DNA of 64,000 nt from Styela clava (lineage: Eukaryota > Chordata > Ascidiacea > Stolidobranchia > Styelidae): positions 16,389,383-16,453,382 of the forward strand of contig NC_135252.1 in the NCBI RefSeq assembly GCF_964204865.1. Reading direction: 5' to 3'. The first letter of the stretch is position 1, and each line of letters begins with the position of its first letter. The notes below the pieces were generated by a model that saw only the letters and a list, made by a program, of their open reading frames with translations, was not told where the DNA came from and did not search any database. Shown piece after piece: positions 21,483-32,719 of this stretch. The position numbers and the translations under genes were made by a program.

Positions 21483-22116
21483 GACTAAACTGGACTGGAC
21501 TAAACTATAACCGGTCCTTTTATTTTAGACTATCAGCTGCGACATCAAATTAATTTGTAAAGAGATATTTTGGGCACTCGTTAGACCGTGGTACTATACA
21601 TTAGTGATCGTTTATAATTTGTGCTTTTTTTAAAGATATATAATATTCGTGTACAAAGTAGCTTAGCTTTGTATATATAATAGTTTCAAAATTCTATAAA
21701 CTATATCACTTTTTCACTATAATATTCTTGTTAAATTTTTAGATTTTGATGAAAGGAAATGTTTTAAAGTATTGTATTGAAAATTTTTTTTGCGTCGACA
21801 CAATTATGCATATATATATAATTGCTATATTCATCGGATTTTGAAAATACGCCATCACATTTTAATTATGCAAGTTATTTAGGCACCTAAGTTTGGCTAC
21901 GAATAAAACTACTTTGCGTCAGAATGTGTTGATTGCTTTCTTTTTTCATCGTAATTGAATGAGCCCTTATACAGAAGCTAGATTTTGCTAAACAAAATTG
22001 TAAATTTAGAATGAGATTGTGTTAACATTTTAAAAACCAATGAGTTTCCAGATTTGTGTACGGATTACATCAATAACATCTCTTTTTTATTTAAGCTTCT
22101 TCAAAAAGAAAATAAA
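21483..22116. other. Spacer, nothing recognised
   Basis: AT-rich sequence starting with the small repeated motif TGGACTAAAC / TGGACTGGACTAAAC. It ends with the left target copy AAAATAAA of the next element. No gene seen. Confidence 0.5.
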
Positions 22117-22435
22117 CAGGGTTGTCCAAAATGAACCGAATATTCGAATATCAAAGTATTCGAATACATTTTCGGCTGATTTTCGAATAATTCCGAATAG
22201 TAGCCACTTTTCGCCGTAAACGTGGTGTTTCGTTTTACGGGAATCTTCAAACGGATTTTTACGCGTATTGTAATGACGATGAATCGGCACTTTGATTGTT
22301 TATATTCTGTGCGACCGTACGTCGCATAGTGTTGCGACACATTTGCACGTTTGCGTGGGTGGACATTGCCGACATTCGTCTACGAGGCTTCTAATTTACA
22401 AATTCATTTCCATTACGTCAAAAAATTGACAATTA

Positions 22436-22885
22436 CTGTATTTCCCCGGCTAATAAGTCGCTTTTCTAGGTCACCGAGATAAAGTGATTTGTGACCCTTT
22501 CGTTTCGCCGATTCAGCAGAACACGACAGGAAAACACAGCTGTGAAATAACCCGTGGACGTACAGTGTATTACTTATCACATTCCAAAATTATTTCAACA
22601 TTCTGGTTAATAGGTTGTCCAAAATGATTGCCGCTTTACAACTTAAATTTACCGCTCAATTGTTAAAAATAGTTACCGTAATTCTGTGAGTATGATTCTA
22701 CCAAACTAACATGATCTGGTTCTAAACATTTAAAATTATTAGCGCATATCAGCATAACTGAACAACAGGGACACAATTTTTTCTACCCGTCTTATTGGAG
22801 GCCTATGGAAAAACCCCTTTTTTGAGTGCTAAAAATAGACATCGTCCAATTTGCCATGTAGACTTATTAGCCGGGAAATACGGTA
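22436..22885. mobile_element. Nested MITE
   Basis: The left end TGTATTTCCCCGGCTAATAA and the right end, inverted ACCGTATTTCCCGGCTAATA, form an inverted repeat of about 25 bp that extends through AGTC. The roughly 450-bp interior is non-coding. It sits inside the 2.1-kb element and so was inserted later, or was captured by it. The superfamily was not assigned. Confidence 0.75.
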
Positions 22886-22914
22886 TTTATAGCAGTCATT
22901 GTTACGATATCCAA

Positions 22915-23950
22915 TAAATTGTCACAAGTTGGAAAAACAAGTCGATTTATCAGAAAATAATTTCTGGCAAATAATTCTGATAACGATAGTTAAAAGTATC
23001 GATCCTTTACCAGGATGATTTTTTGTTGCGCAAAATAATGCAATCCATAACTGGTACTGGTATCGACAATCTGTGGACATAAAATGTGTGGTGGACTGAC
23101 CGATTTTATTAAATATTTATTCCTATTTTTATATTGATAAAATAATGAAAGTATTAATACCAAATACCACAGGTATTTGTGGACATGAAATACGTGGTAA
23201 ACTGCCCAATTATAATTTCGGATTCGTATTTACAAAATAATTAAACTATTATAATTCTAAAATGCAACGGCGATCTGTGACCCTAAAATGTGTGGTAAAC
23301 TGCCCGATTTACCAACATTTAAGTTATGATAATAGAATTAAATTAACACGGTAAGGCATTTTAAATAGTGGTATCGGTCATGGATTCGAATATTTTGCGC
23401 AGCACAAAATCATCCTAGTAAAAAGTGCATACTTTTAAATACAAACCAATGGCAACCATTATCCAAATTAGTTCTCAAGAGCGAGATTAAATATAAATTA
23501 TTTTTCCGACTTGTGACAATTTTTCGCGAGTACGAACATGAGAATCAAAAACTAATTATATTCGGCACAATATCACGGCAATTTGTGTACATAAATTGTG
23601 TGGCAAACTACCCGATTATAAATAGTTTTTGATTCCTATTTTCATATTTATAAAATAATAAAAGTATTATTACTCAAACATACAAGGGCGATCTTAGGAC
23701 TTAAAATGTGTGGTAAAGTTCCGGAATATAATTAATTTTTGATTCGTATTTTTGTACTCACGAAAAAATTGTCACAAGTCGGAAAAATAACTCATACTTT
23801 ATCCCGCTTTTTGGCAAATAGTTTGGATAATGGTTGGTATTTAAATATATGGGCGTTTTTTTAGGATGATTTTGTGTTGCGCAAATATTCAAATCCATCA
23901 TCGATACCACTATTGCCGTATTAATTTAATTCTGTTAACATGACTCATGG
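22915..23950. repeat. Internal modules in direct and inverted order
   Basis: A module running from ATTGTCACAAGT, through a GGAAAAA stretch, to AGGATGATTTT and TTGCGCAAA occurs at about 22915-23070 (plus), 23325-23530 (inverted) and 23755-23945 (plus). The last two face each other and could form a long hairpin with a 220-bp loop. Between them the motif TGTGTGGTAAACTGCCCGAT recurs about five times with variation. Confidence 0.75.
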
Positions 23951-24188
23951 TATATAATATATATATATACTGCAATAATCTGCAAATATGAAATGCCTGG
24001 TAATATAGCTAGGTTGTAACTTGTAGATAGCAGTTATTCCATTGCTTATTGTATGGAAATTCCTACATACATTTAGATAAGCTTCAATTAATGGATTTTA
24101 TTTTCGAAGTATTCGAAATTTCATATTCGAAAAAAATAATTTCGAATGTATTCGAAATAGTGAACTATTCGGTTTTGGTCATCCCTGA

Positions 24189-24565
24189 AAATAAATAATA
24201 TAAAATAAGAGCGATGCCGACGGATAATCTGGCAACTGAATTTTTCACGCATGGCGCTCTCTCATTTCTGAGTTTCTAGGGAGCCGTACCTCTGTCATTG
24301 AGCTCTGGAATTTTTTTTCAAGTGTCTATTTTTCGTGTTTTATTTTCCATTTATTTAGCTAATGTTTGGCGTGATGGTCATATAAATAGAGTAACTGCGG
24401 ATAAACTGACCCACTGATGTCCATTACTGCAATAAGGGTAAGCAACAAAGGTTCAATGATCTTTTGGGAACGGGCTTTCCGAAGCGTTTATTGTGTTACT
24501 CGCACATAGGATCATTCTGTATTTTTAGTTGAGTGATAGCATCAGTTAGTACCTACGTCCTACGC
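24189..24565. other. Spacer between two transposons
   Basis: It contains the right target copy of the preceding element and the left target copy TCCTACGC (24558-24565) of the next. No gene or RNA recognised. Confidence 0.5.
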
Positions 24566-24995
24566 CAGGGGTCGGCAACCTTTTGTCGCTCGCGGGCCAA
24601 AATTAAGGTTGCAGGTCATTGGCGGGCCGCACATATTTTTAAAAAGTTGAAAAATCGAACGGATGGTACTTTTTATAATAAAAATCAAGCAGTGATACAT
24701 CTCTCAAATAGAGTATAGATTTATTTCCTCATTGCATCTCATAAAATTCCATTTGAATTTCCATTTGGCGCCATTGAACCCTTTGCACTTAGCATCAACT
24801 TTTCTGCGTTTTGTTGCCATTTGCTTAATTATAATTAAATTATATGCTCAATAAACGAGTAATTGTGAATTATATAATTGTTAGGTTATAATATAAAGAA
24901 TATATTCGTCAAAACGGATGTTCTGTTACCATAATTTAGTGAAGCGTCGCGGGCCGGATTATAGTGCTCCGCGGGCCGTAGGTTGCCGACCCCTG
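24566..24995. mobile_element. Complete non-autonomous hAT element, 430 bp
   Basis: The termini CAGGGGTCGGCAACC and GGTTGCCGACCCCTG are a perfect 15-bp inverted repeat. The flanks are perfect 8-bp duplications, TCCTACGC at 24558-24565 and 24996-25003. The interior contains GCGGGCC motifs near both ends and no open frame of note. It is the same family as 21096-21482. Confidence 0.95.
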
Positions 24996-25310
24996 TCCTA
25001 CGCCGTTGGAGTGATGATCTTTTGCTAAATGATATTGCACTCCTGTCTATAGTTTATGCCTATGCTTTCGATTCGGTATCTCAGATCTGGCTACTATTTA
25101 GCATCGTACAAGAGGCATTTTTACTGCGATCACAAAATCAACGTTTTCCATGGCGTATTCATTTAGTTGTTCCCGCTTGATTTAAGATTCTCAAATCGCA
25201 AACAATAACAATTTAAACAGTGTCTTTATTCGTTATAGAAACATTCTAATAAAAATTACAATATTAGACGGCAGACATTCATTATTATTATGCATCAAAT
25301 GATCCCTAGT

Positions 25311-25316
25311 TTTATT
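25311..25316 (-). terminator. Candidate polyadenylation signal, carboxypeptidase 1
   Basis: AATAAA on the minus strand, about 190 bases after the stop codon. The equivalent AATAAA is kept in the paralogue (35814-35819). A second AATAAA at 25225-25230 is an alternative. No transcript evidence. Confidence 0.45.
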
Positions 25317-25501
25317 TCATTGCAAGCCAAAATCATGAAATATTTTCGATGGTAACAGCCTAAATTAACAAACAGTTTAGCATTGATATATTGCGTGTTG
25401 GCAACCCCTCCCCAAACTAAGCTATTTTTTCATTTGAGCTATATATAATTATAAAGTAATAAGCAATTCAGCTGAGAATTTCAAATTTGAAGCAGCGATT
25501 T

Positions 25502-28500
25502 TTAACACGTTCCATCGGCAACCGCTCGTGCCATTACCATCAGGCCAGCAAACGCTTCTTCACCAGTCGGTAAAATTTGTCTGTGAGGAAATTAAAGAAT
25601 ATATCAGGGTGGCCCAGAAGTAGGTATACAGTTATTAAACTATTTTATATGCTTTGAAGCTACTTGCAGTTCACTTTGGGTTACTTGAGTACCACAAAAA
25701 TTGCTTATTTTTTTAGATAATAAATCTAGTGTGAATTTTACATTAGTTTTCTAGCTTCTTGGAAGGTAATAAAAAATAAATAAAATAACTGTATACCTAC
25801 TTTTATGCCACCCTGTACAGTATATTAAAATTGGGGTATAAGAAGACAATAAATCTAATAAGACAATATTTAAAAAGATAACATGATATCTTACGCTTCT
25901 GGAAGGGCAAATCCGTAACGTCCTTGATCTCGAAGTTCTGCTGCGAATGAGCATGTGATTCCCTCTTCATAGAAGTAATCTGCACTGCTTCCAGTCGCCA
26001 CATCTGTTAAAATAGAAGTTTAGAATCTTGAATACAAGGAATTTTATAAATTATACAGTGAAAATTTTTGAAAAAACAGTGAAAAACCGTCAAAATATTA
26101 TCGAGCACGGCACTGAAATTTGAAAATAAATAAAATTTATTCTCGGCTCAGAATTACATAAACCAATGTCATTTGGTACTTTTGTCCAATTCACAATGTT
26201 AGTACTATCATATTCAATAAAATACTATAAAAAGGTCAATATGAAGTTGATGAACAGAAACTCACAAATAACATTGGCGATAGATCCGGTCTCATATATT
26301 TTGCCGTGAACAGCTCGGATGGCATCTATGCTGTCTTGTCCAACTTGTTCCTTTACAATAATGTTTAGGTTTTATTATCTAATTAAGAATCGGCGGATTG
26401 GGTAATTATTATTAAATATTTTTTGAAAATAATGATGTTGGTCAATCTAGATTGTATGGTACCGAAGAGTTGCACACACCAGATGGCCAGTTAGGGACAA
26501 GCAGTGGTGACGATCGAAATATTTGAGGGATTTAATGGCTTCGTTTTAAAAGATTGGTTAAGGTTCACAAAAATAATTGATTACATACCAGTTTAGTTGC
26601 GTCCTTCGTCGGAGTTTCCGACCATCCATATGGATACATCCAATATTGGCTGTAAGCATGAACATCAATGTAAGCTCTGACATTTGGAATGCCCATCACA
26701 AATTGCTTTTGGCTGTAGACCTCGACCTGTAAAAAGTTTGAGAGCGAAAAATTTTATTCTGATATAGTGAATCAATTAACTTTTGTGCAGTGTATTCTGA
26801 CTTCAATAATTCTTTTTCCTGTCATAAATGTTCTGTCTAAAAAAATAATACCCCACGTTGTAAATTTGTCTTATATGTTTCTGTAACATTGTTGCAATAA
26901 AATATTTCATTCTCTTGCCAACGGATATCTTAAAGAAATGAAATAGATTCTTTTATTGTAACTTTCACAATTATACTGGTGTAGTCGTGAAGCTGTTTTG
27001 ATTAACACGCATAAGACTTTTTTCAATAGAAATCTCCAATCTATGATTTCGATGGCACCTGACAAGGTACTTCGCAAAATTGCAATTTTGATTCTAAAGC
27101 ACTTACCTCGCTAAAGGGTGCTGGTCCCCGGAATGTGTCACTGCAACATGTAGTGCTGGATCCTCCAGGAGCTGATATGAAATACAATACGTAATTAAAA
27201 CCAATAGTTTCGTTATATTTCAATAAAGTACTTTCACATACTACACTTTATGAGCACATGGTTCAACAGCTCTCCCGACGGATGGAGTATGACAGTAAGA
27301 ATATAAATGATTCGTTATGTGGATTAACAATAATCAGTCCTGTTTGGTTTAGCATTATTCAAACCTAAATGCATTGTTGGCACCGTAATCTGTAATGATT
27401 ACATGCTCAAAATTAAAATTTATCAATTTTATATGAGGTTTTGAATTTACCTAGGAAATCAAATGTTTCCATATAATCCATGTTGCGCAATATGTTTACG
27501 GCAGTGTTCGTAATCAATATCGGCTATCTATCGAGTAATGTAAAAATCCGTATTTGAATAAATGATTATCACTGAGTGTTTTGAAAAGAAATCTATTAAT
27601 CATGAATGGCATACAGTATATACAAGTGAATACAAAGACCTACAGTGTATGCCATGATATCGTAAGCTGACTTGACTTGAAGAGTGTATAAAGACCCGGC
27701 AATAATCCTGCTATATGCAAACCATAACAAATTCCTTCCTTTGGAGGTTATATACAAGATGATTGTTATAAAATAACATATAATATTAAATAGTTAGAAA
27801 GTTAATTAACAAACGTGATTTATGTTTTAATATTATGACTAACAGTTCCAGTGATTGTCCCAGTTTCTGTTAGGATCAACTCCGTAGCATTTTGTGAGGC
27901 AATCACTGTTTGCCGCCGATCTTGTTTTCCTCCACATTCTATCCTGGTAAAAAATATCACATATTGAGTCGAATTCCAAGCTTAATACATTACTAAAAGT
28001 ATATTTCCCGGCATGTGGCATTCACATTCTTATTAGTGTCATGGACCATGTTGTCACGGTGTTCATGTTGTGTAGGCTATATATTTTTTTATGTTTATAT
28101 GCTTATTCCTTATTCAATGCTGTTTTGTCGGGACATTCTCGTAACATCCGAATTTGCATTATAAGACTCCGACCACCCATTAGCCATTACACGTGTGAAA
28201 GTAAATATATATATCTTGCTCTCTTTTTAGGGCGATGGGCTGAAGGCCGGCTGCTTTTTATGTTTTGAGTGTGGGGTCGCCGTACTAATAAACAACCAAT
28301 CGGGAATCTTGAGTCTTCTGATCTAAAAACCACAGTAGCAAAAACTTATCTGCGCCACTAGGAATCCACGCGGGGCAAAAGTAATTAGATCTAGAATCTA
28401 GATTGCAAATGATATGGGCGGATAGAATTGATATAATGCTTTATATATGAAGGCATGTAATATTTCGTAAATCACGGAAATTATTCAACTTACTGTAGTC

Positions 28501-31500
28501 CATGTATATTCATAACCATCAGGATTAGAGACAGGAATGAAATAGATGTCAACTTGATTCATCACGTTTGTGACTGCATCGTCAATGCCATATCTCGATG
28601 TCAACTGTTAGGGAATCAAAAACCATGTTAGCAGGGCTGGATTACCCATTGGGTAAAACGAAAGCTCAGATGCTCAAATATATGGACACGAAGTCCAAAC
28701 GGATTAAGGGGATGCGATCTGTCACAGTGGACTTCACCTAGCCACCGGATATCAACTTACGCGAATACACAACCGCCACAAGGTGTAAAATTTATAATTG
28801 TGTCAACTTCATCGCACACAAAAAACAAGTTCTACAGAAATCCGGAAATTTTTTAAAATAACTAAAAGTTTAATAGTCTTCTAGCGAAAAATACACTCTA
28901 TAACCATAAAAAATTTCGAAGCAATTTTTTTTTAATTGAAGAGAAATAACAACAGATCTGACATAACAACGATCCATACGTACATTTCGTGTCCAATAGG
29001 CATGTGCCTGGGTAGCACAACATACATTTTTAATCTGCCGCAGTCGACTAGCGGTTTAAGACGGTGTTATAAGAACGTGTTCTCATAATAAAAAATTATA
29101 CATTTCATTTTAGATGAAATATCCGATCTCACAGAATATTTAAAAACAAAAGCAAATAGTACGATTTTTAACCACTCACAACCTTGAAGCAATTGGTCTA
29201 TCACCATCAGTCAATAAAATAAGAGATTTTTTTTCAAAAAGTAACAGGAGGAAGAACAATAGCAGAAGCATAATAACAAAATGATCCTCAGGTTGATTTC
29301 GTACCAAATAATTTGAGTTTGTCACACGACACGTACCCCAATATTGGACCGGTGGAAATATATTTTTGCTCATCTTATTAGGAATATATGCTACCGGAGA
29401 TACAATAAAAAGGATACAATGATATCGATGTAGAGTAGACACACGCATTCCATACCACAGCAGGGTAAGCAATAAGCACAGTACGGCAGGCAACACAAAT
29501 AAATGGGGCTGACTCGACCAGAATTCAGCGGAACATCGTGTGACAAATTTGGAACGCTTTTTCTTGCACGGAATTTTATTAAAATAATAGGTAATAATAT
29601 TCGCGGTAGTTATATCAAGCACAGGTGAATTGATTTCACCCTGAAAATATGAATGGAAACTTACTTGATTTGCTACATACATGCATGTTGCCGGAGTAAC
29701 CCATTCACGTGCGTGCAATCCGCAATTAATGACAAATGCTAGGCGACCAGCTCCAGTGCTAACCTGAATGTAACGTTATCACTGTTACTGAAAGCGGTGA
29801 TTTATGAATGTTTCCCCAACCATCGATTTCCGCAATATTGGTCAATCGGAAAGTTGTCAATGGTGACGCATTAAATGAAAGTTTAGCTGCCGCTCAGCCA
29901 CCTTTTTCACTCATACAGAGTTTCAGTCATGGTTGCAGACATTATCTCGTTTTTGTCGTTTTGCTAGCACTTACTCATATTTTAGTTATGTACTCGATAT
30001 TTAGGTAAAAATCAATTAACTCGATGGTTATTTTGTCGTCCAATGAGCTTTAGTTTAATTGCTTCGTTTAATTAACTTCGTTGAGAGCGCCAATTCCCAA
30101 AATGACTTCTAATCTAAACTAAGCATCACAAATTTTGCAAGTTTAAAGTATAAGAGATATATATATATTCTTGGTCGCAAAGATCTATTGTTCACATGCA
30201 CACTTAAGGAAAACTCTGAGGTATAATAACTGAGAATAACTATGTTTTGCAGTTACGAAATCATTTACCGATAACGTAAAAATCATAGAAACAGAGTTCA
30301 ATCCGTGATACTTCAATGAAATCGTAACATGTCTATTGATATTAGGATATATTCATATAAATATATATATATGTTATTTATTTTTACGCAAGCAAGTTGT
30401 TTGTAGAAAAGTGATTTCGGTATTAATATGACATGCAGTTGAAGAATGAATTTTGAATGAAAAAAATGAATTCCATGTATTCACCTACCTTTACTGAACG
30501 TATATCTCTTCCTTCATAGCTTTTCCCAATGTTGGTGACTCCTACCAGGGCAGAGTTCATAGATACAAACTCATCAATCCAGTTGGATATCTATAAGCAA
30601 TTGTGATAACATAATATGACGTGGAAATGCGAAATGCCATCAGTATTATGTCGAACTGAGTTGATGAACAACGGGATCAGCAAACCTATATAGACCATCT
30701 TGTTGAACTTCGTATCGTTATTCTTTTGTGTTGTATCCCATGCCCCATCAAATAATACTCTCTACTTCTTTCTGAGTGTATGCTTGAGATTACATACTGG
30801 ATATTGCCGGGATACCTGAATTTCATATTGAGTTTCCCAGAAAAAATATCAAGCCCCTCAGATTTTGAAAAGTCGCTTTACAAAAAATCAACTTCTTTTT
30901 ATTTTACCCAAATTTGAGAAAATATTTGGAAGAGTTCATTTTTTTATACAGAATTTCTGCGCAGAAAAAGAATCGGCATCGTTGATTTACCTCAGAAAAA
31001 GAATGGTATTTCTCATAAAATTGCGGATCTGCAGGTCCAAGTCTTGGTGCATTCAGATCTACCTGATTTGCAAATGATACTTCAAGATCTTCCACGAACA
31101 CCTCGTGTGAGATTCTTAAAACAAAAATTTATTTCTAATAATTGCCTCAAAATTGTATCAGTGCTACACAGAAACGATGCGTATCGTAAGAGCCTGTTCA
31201 CTATCGACTTAAATGTTAAGGGCTATGGGTGGTATATCGCTAAATACTTCCCTACAGCAAGACATTTTGCCGCAAGACTGGTGTGTGTTCAAACAGCCGA
31301 AGACAAGCGGAACATAGTAACAGATCGAGCAGTGCATTGCTATTCTGATGGTTGATATAAATCTTCGAAAATTTAAGCCTCAAATTTAAAAAGGCGAGAT
31401 TGCATAAAAATAAATTAATATATTACTACTAAATATCCAGTATACAATATTACTCGGTATTTAAAAACATTGACTGATCTCATTACCCGGATGATCTCTA

Positions 31501-32615
31501 CAGTGATGTAATGCAGAATACACCCGTAACTACTGCCTAAACAACTGACCTGTTTCTTGCGAGTAAGACGTCAATTTTTGGCTTCCAATCTGGCGAAACT
31601 CTGAAGTCAATAAAATCTCCTTCTCCGCGATAATCGGACCAGACGTCCATCTGAAATATAAAAATACCTCTATTCACGAGTGGAAGATATGAATGTTGAA
31701 TCGGTTACTTTGATCGGCATTGTAACTTTTCTGCGATAATGAATTTAAACGAAATTGTGATCGTTTTTAACCCTTTTGATATAATGCTGTAACACAATTT
31801 TCGTAGTGTATTCCTCATATTGTAAATAATTTATACTTTATAAGTAAAGTTATTAAATTGTTTATTGGCATGTTGTCACAGGTAGGTGTAAAGAAAAATC
31901 AATAATGTCGTTTTTATTTAAGCTGATACTAACATTCACAGAATCCCCAAATCCTTTGATTATTTCATGTTGTAGTTTATTCGGAAATGCACGGTAGACC
32001 TGATGACTGTAAAAAAAAAAAAAAATCGATACAACAGCAAAGAAGAGCTACAATGCGAATGTGCAATAATATTTTTAGATTCTGATTTGAGCTTTTTTGA
32101 ATTGAAATATACTGAATTCGAAAGTATTATAAGAAAGTTTTTGTTAGGAACGCTAAACAATTTTGCAATCATAGTTATATTTAGTAGGTTTTAATGAGTG
32201 TACACGCCATGACTTTGACCTGTTCTGTGCATAATTTAAATGGACTCTTGTGCGACTTGAATATATCACCATTAAGGGAGGAGAGAGGCTTGAGTAGTTA
32301 TATAAGGAATGAATAAATCATATTATTCTTATTTAATAAATTAAAATCATTTATTGGGATTAACTCGTGTTTTATATTTTAATTCGGACCAAGTACAATA
32401 ATATTTCAGGCTTTTATTAGGCGGATATAGTATACATATATCAGTTTTCACTCCGGTATAGTTAAATATTGTATGTAATATGAGAACTTAAAATAGTGAG
32501 TCAAATAATGATTAGCACTGTGCAGAGCCATTTGGCAAACATAATCTTACCCAGTGTAGTCTACTTTTGCCAATGCAACGCTCACGAGAGCGCTGATCAA
32601 TATTGCAATCTTCAT
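25502..32615 (-). CDS. Secreted metallocarboxypeptidase, M14A, copy 1 (13 exons, 416 aa)
   Basis: Exons in transcript order: 32615-32551, 32006-31934, 31650-31550, 31114-30991, 30590-30489, 29763-29665, 28604-28494, 27943-27844, 27171-27107, 26726-26589, 26350-26266, 26003-25895, 25580-25502. All introns are GT-AG, and together the exons form one open frame of 1,251 bases. A signal peptide ([16 protein letters not shown]) is followed by the activation propeptide to about R104, then the catalytic domain. Zinc ligands are H172 and E175 (HAREW) and H303. R174, R227, R230, N250 and R251 (DPNRNW), Y355 and the general base E377 (AELRD) match bovine CPA R71, R124, R127, N144, R145, Y248 and E270. 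The CPA position-255 equivalent is Ala, not the Asp of B-type enzymes, so a hydrophobic C-terminal residue is the likely substrate. It is probably a secreted zymogen. Subtype is uncertain. Confidence 0.95.
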
Positions 32616-32658
32616 CTTCTGGATAAAGGTTTATGATTTGAAGGAACTTTGCCGCACG

Positions 32659-32666
32659 CTTTTATA
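32659..32666 (-). promoter_or_regulatory. TATA box, carboxypeptidase 1
   Basis: TATAAAAG on the minus strand, ending 43 bases before the start codon, which leaves a very short 5' leader. Upstream, the segment with GGGTGACGTGTTCAATTTTA (about 32675-32705) and GTTGTATAAAA is shared with the paralogue's promoter although much surrounding DNA has diverged. This suggests a conserved proximal promoter containing a TGACGTG motif. Confidence 0.75.
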
Positions 32667-32719
32667 CAACTTTTTGCGTGTTTTAAAATTGAACACGTCA
32701 CCCCTGCTCTGTGGAAATA

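Larger units (their letters stand above)
22117..24188. mobile_element. 2.1-kb non-coding inverted-repeat element (hAT-like)
   Basis: The left end reads CAGGGTTGTCCAAAATGAAC; the right end inverted reads CAGGGATGACCAAAACCGAA. It is flanked by perfect 8-bp duplications, AAAATAAA at 22109-22116 and at 24189-24196. Near each end lie repeats of TTCGAATA/TATTCGAA. The interior has no transposase. It holds a nested inverted-repeat insertion and copies of an internal module in both orientations. The termini and duplication length fit a non-autonomous hAT-type element. Confidence 0.88.

Noticed and set aside
29176..29718. 180-codon minus-strand frame starting MHAREW
   Set aside because: It is exon 6 of carboxypeptidase 1 read through its GT donor into intron 6.
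31044..31355. 103-codon plus-strand frame conserved at 42977-43288 in the paralogue
   Set aside because: It is antisense to exon 4 and intron 3, and most differences between copies change the amino acid, so there is no sign of selection on a protein.
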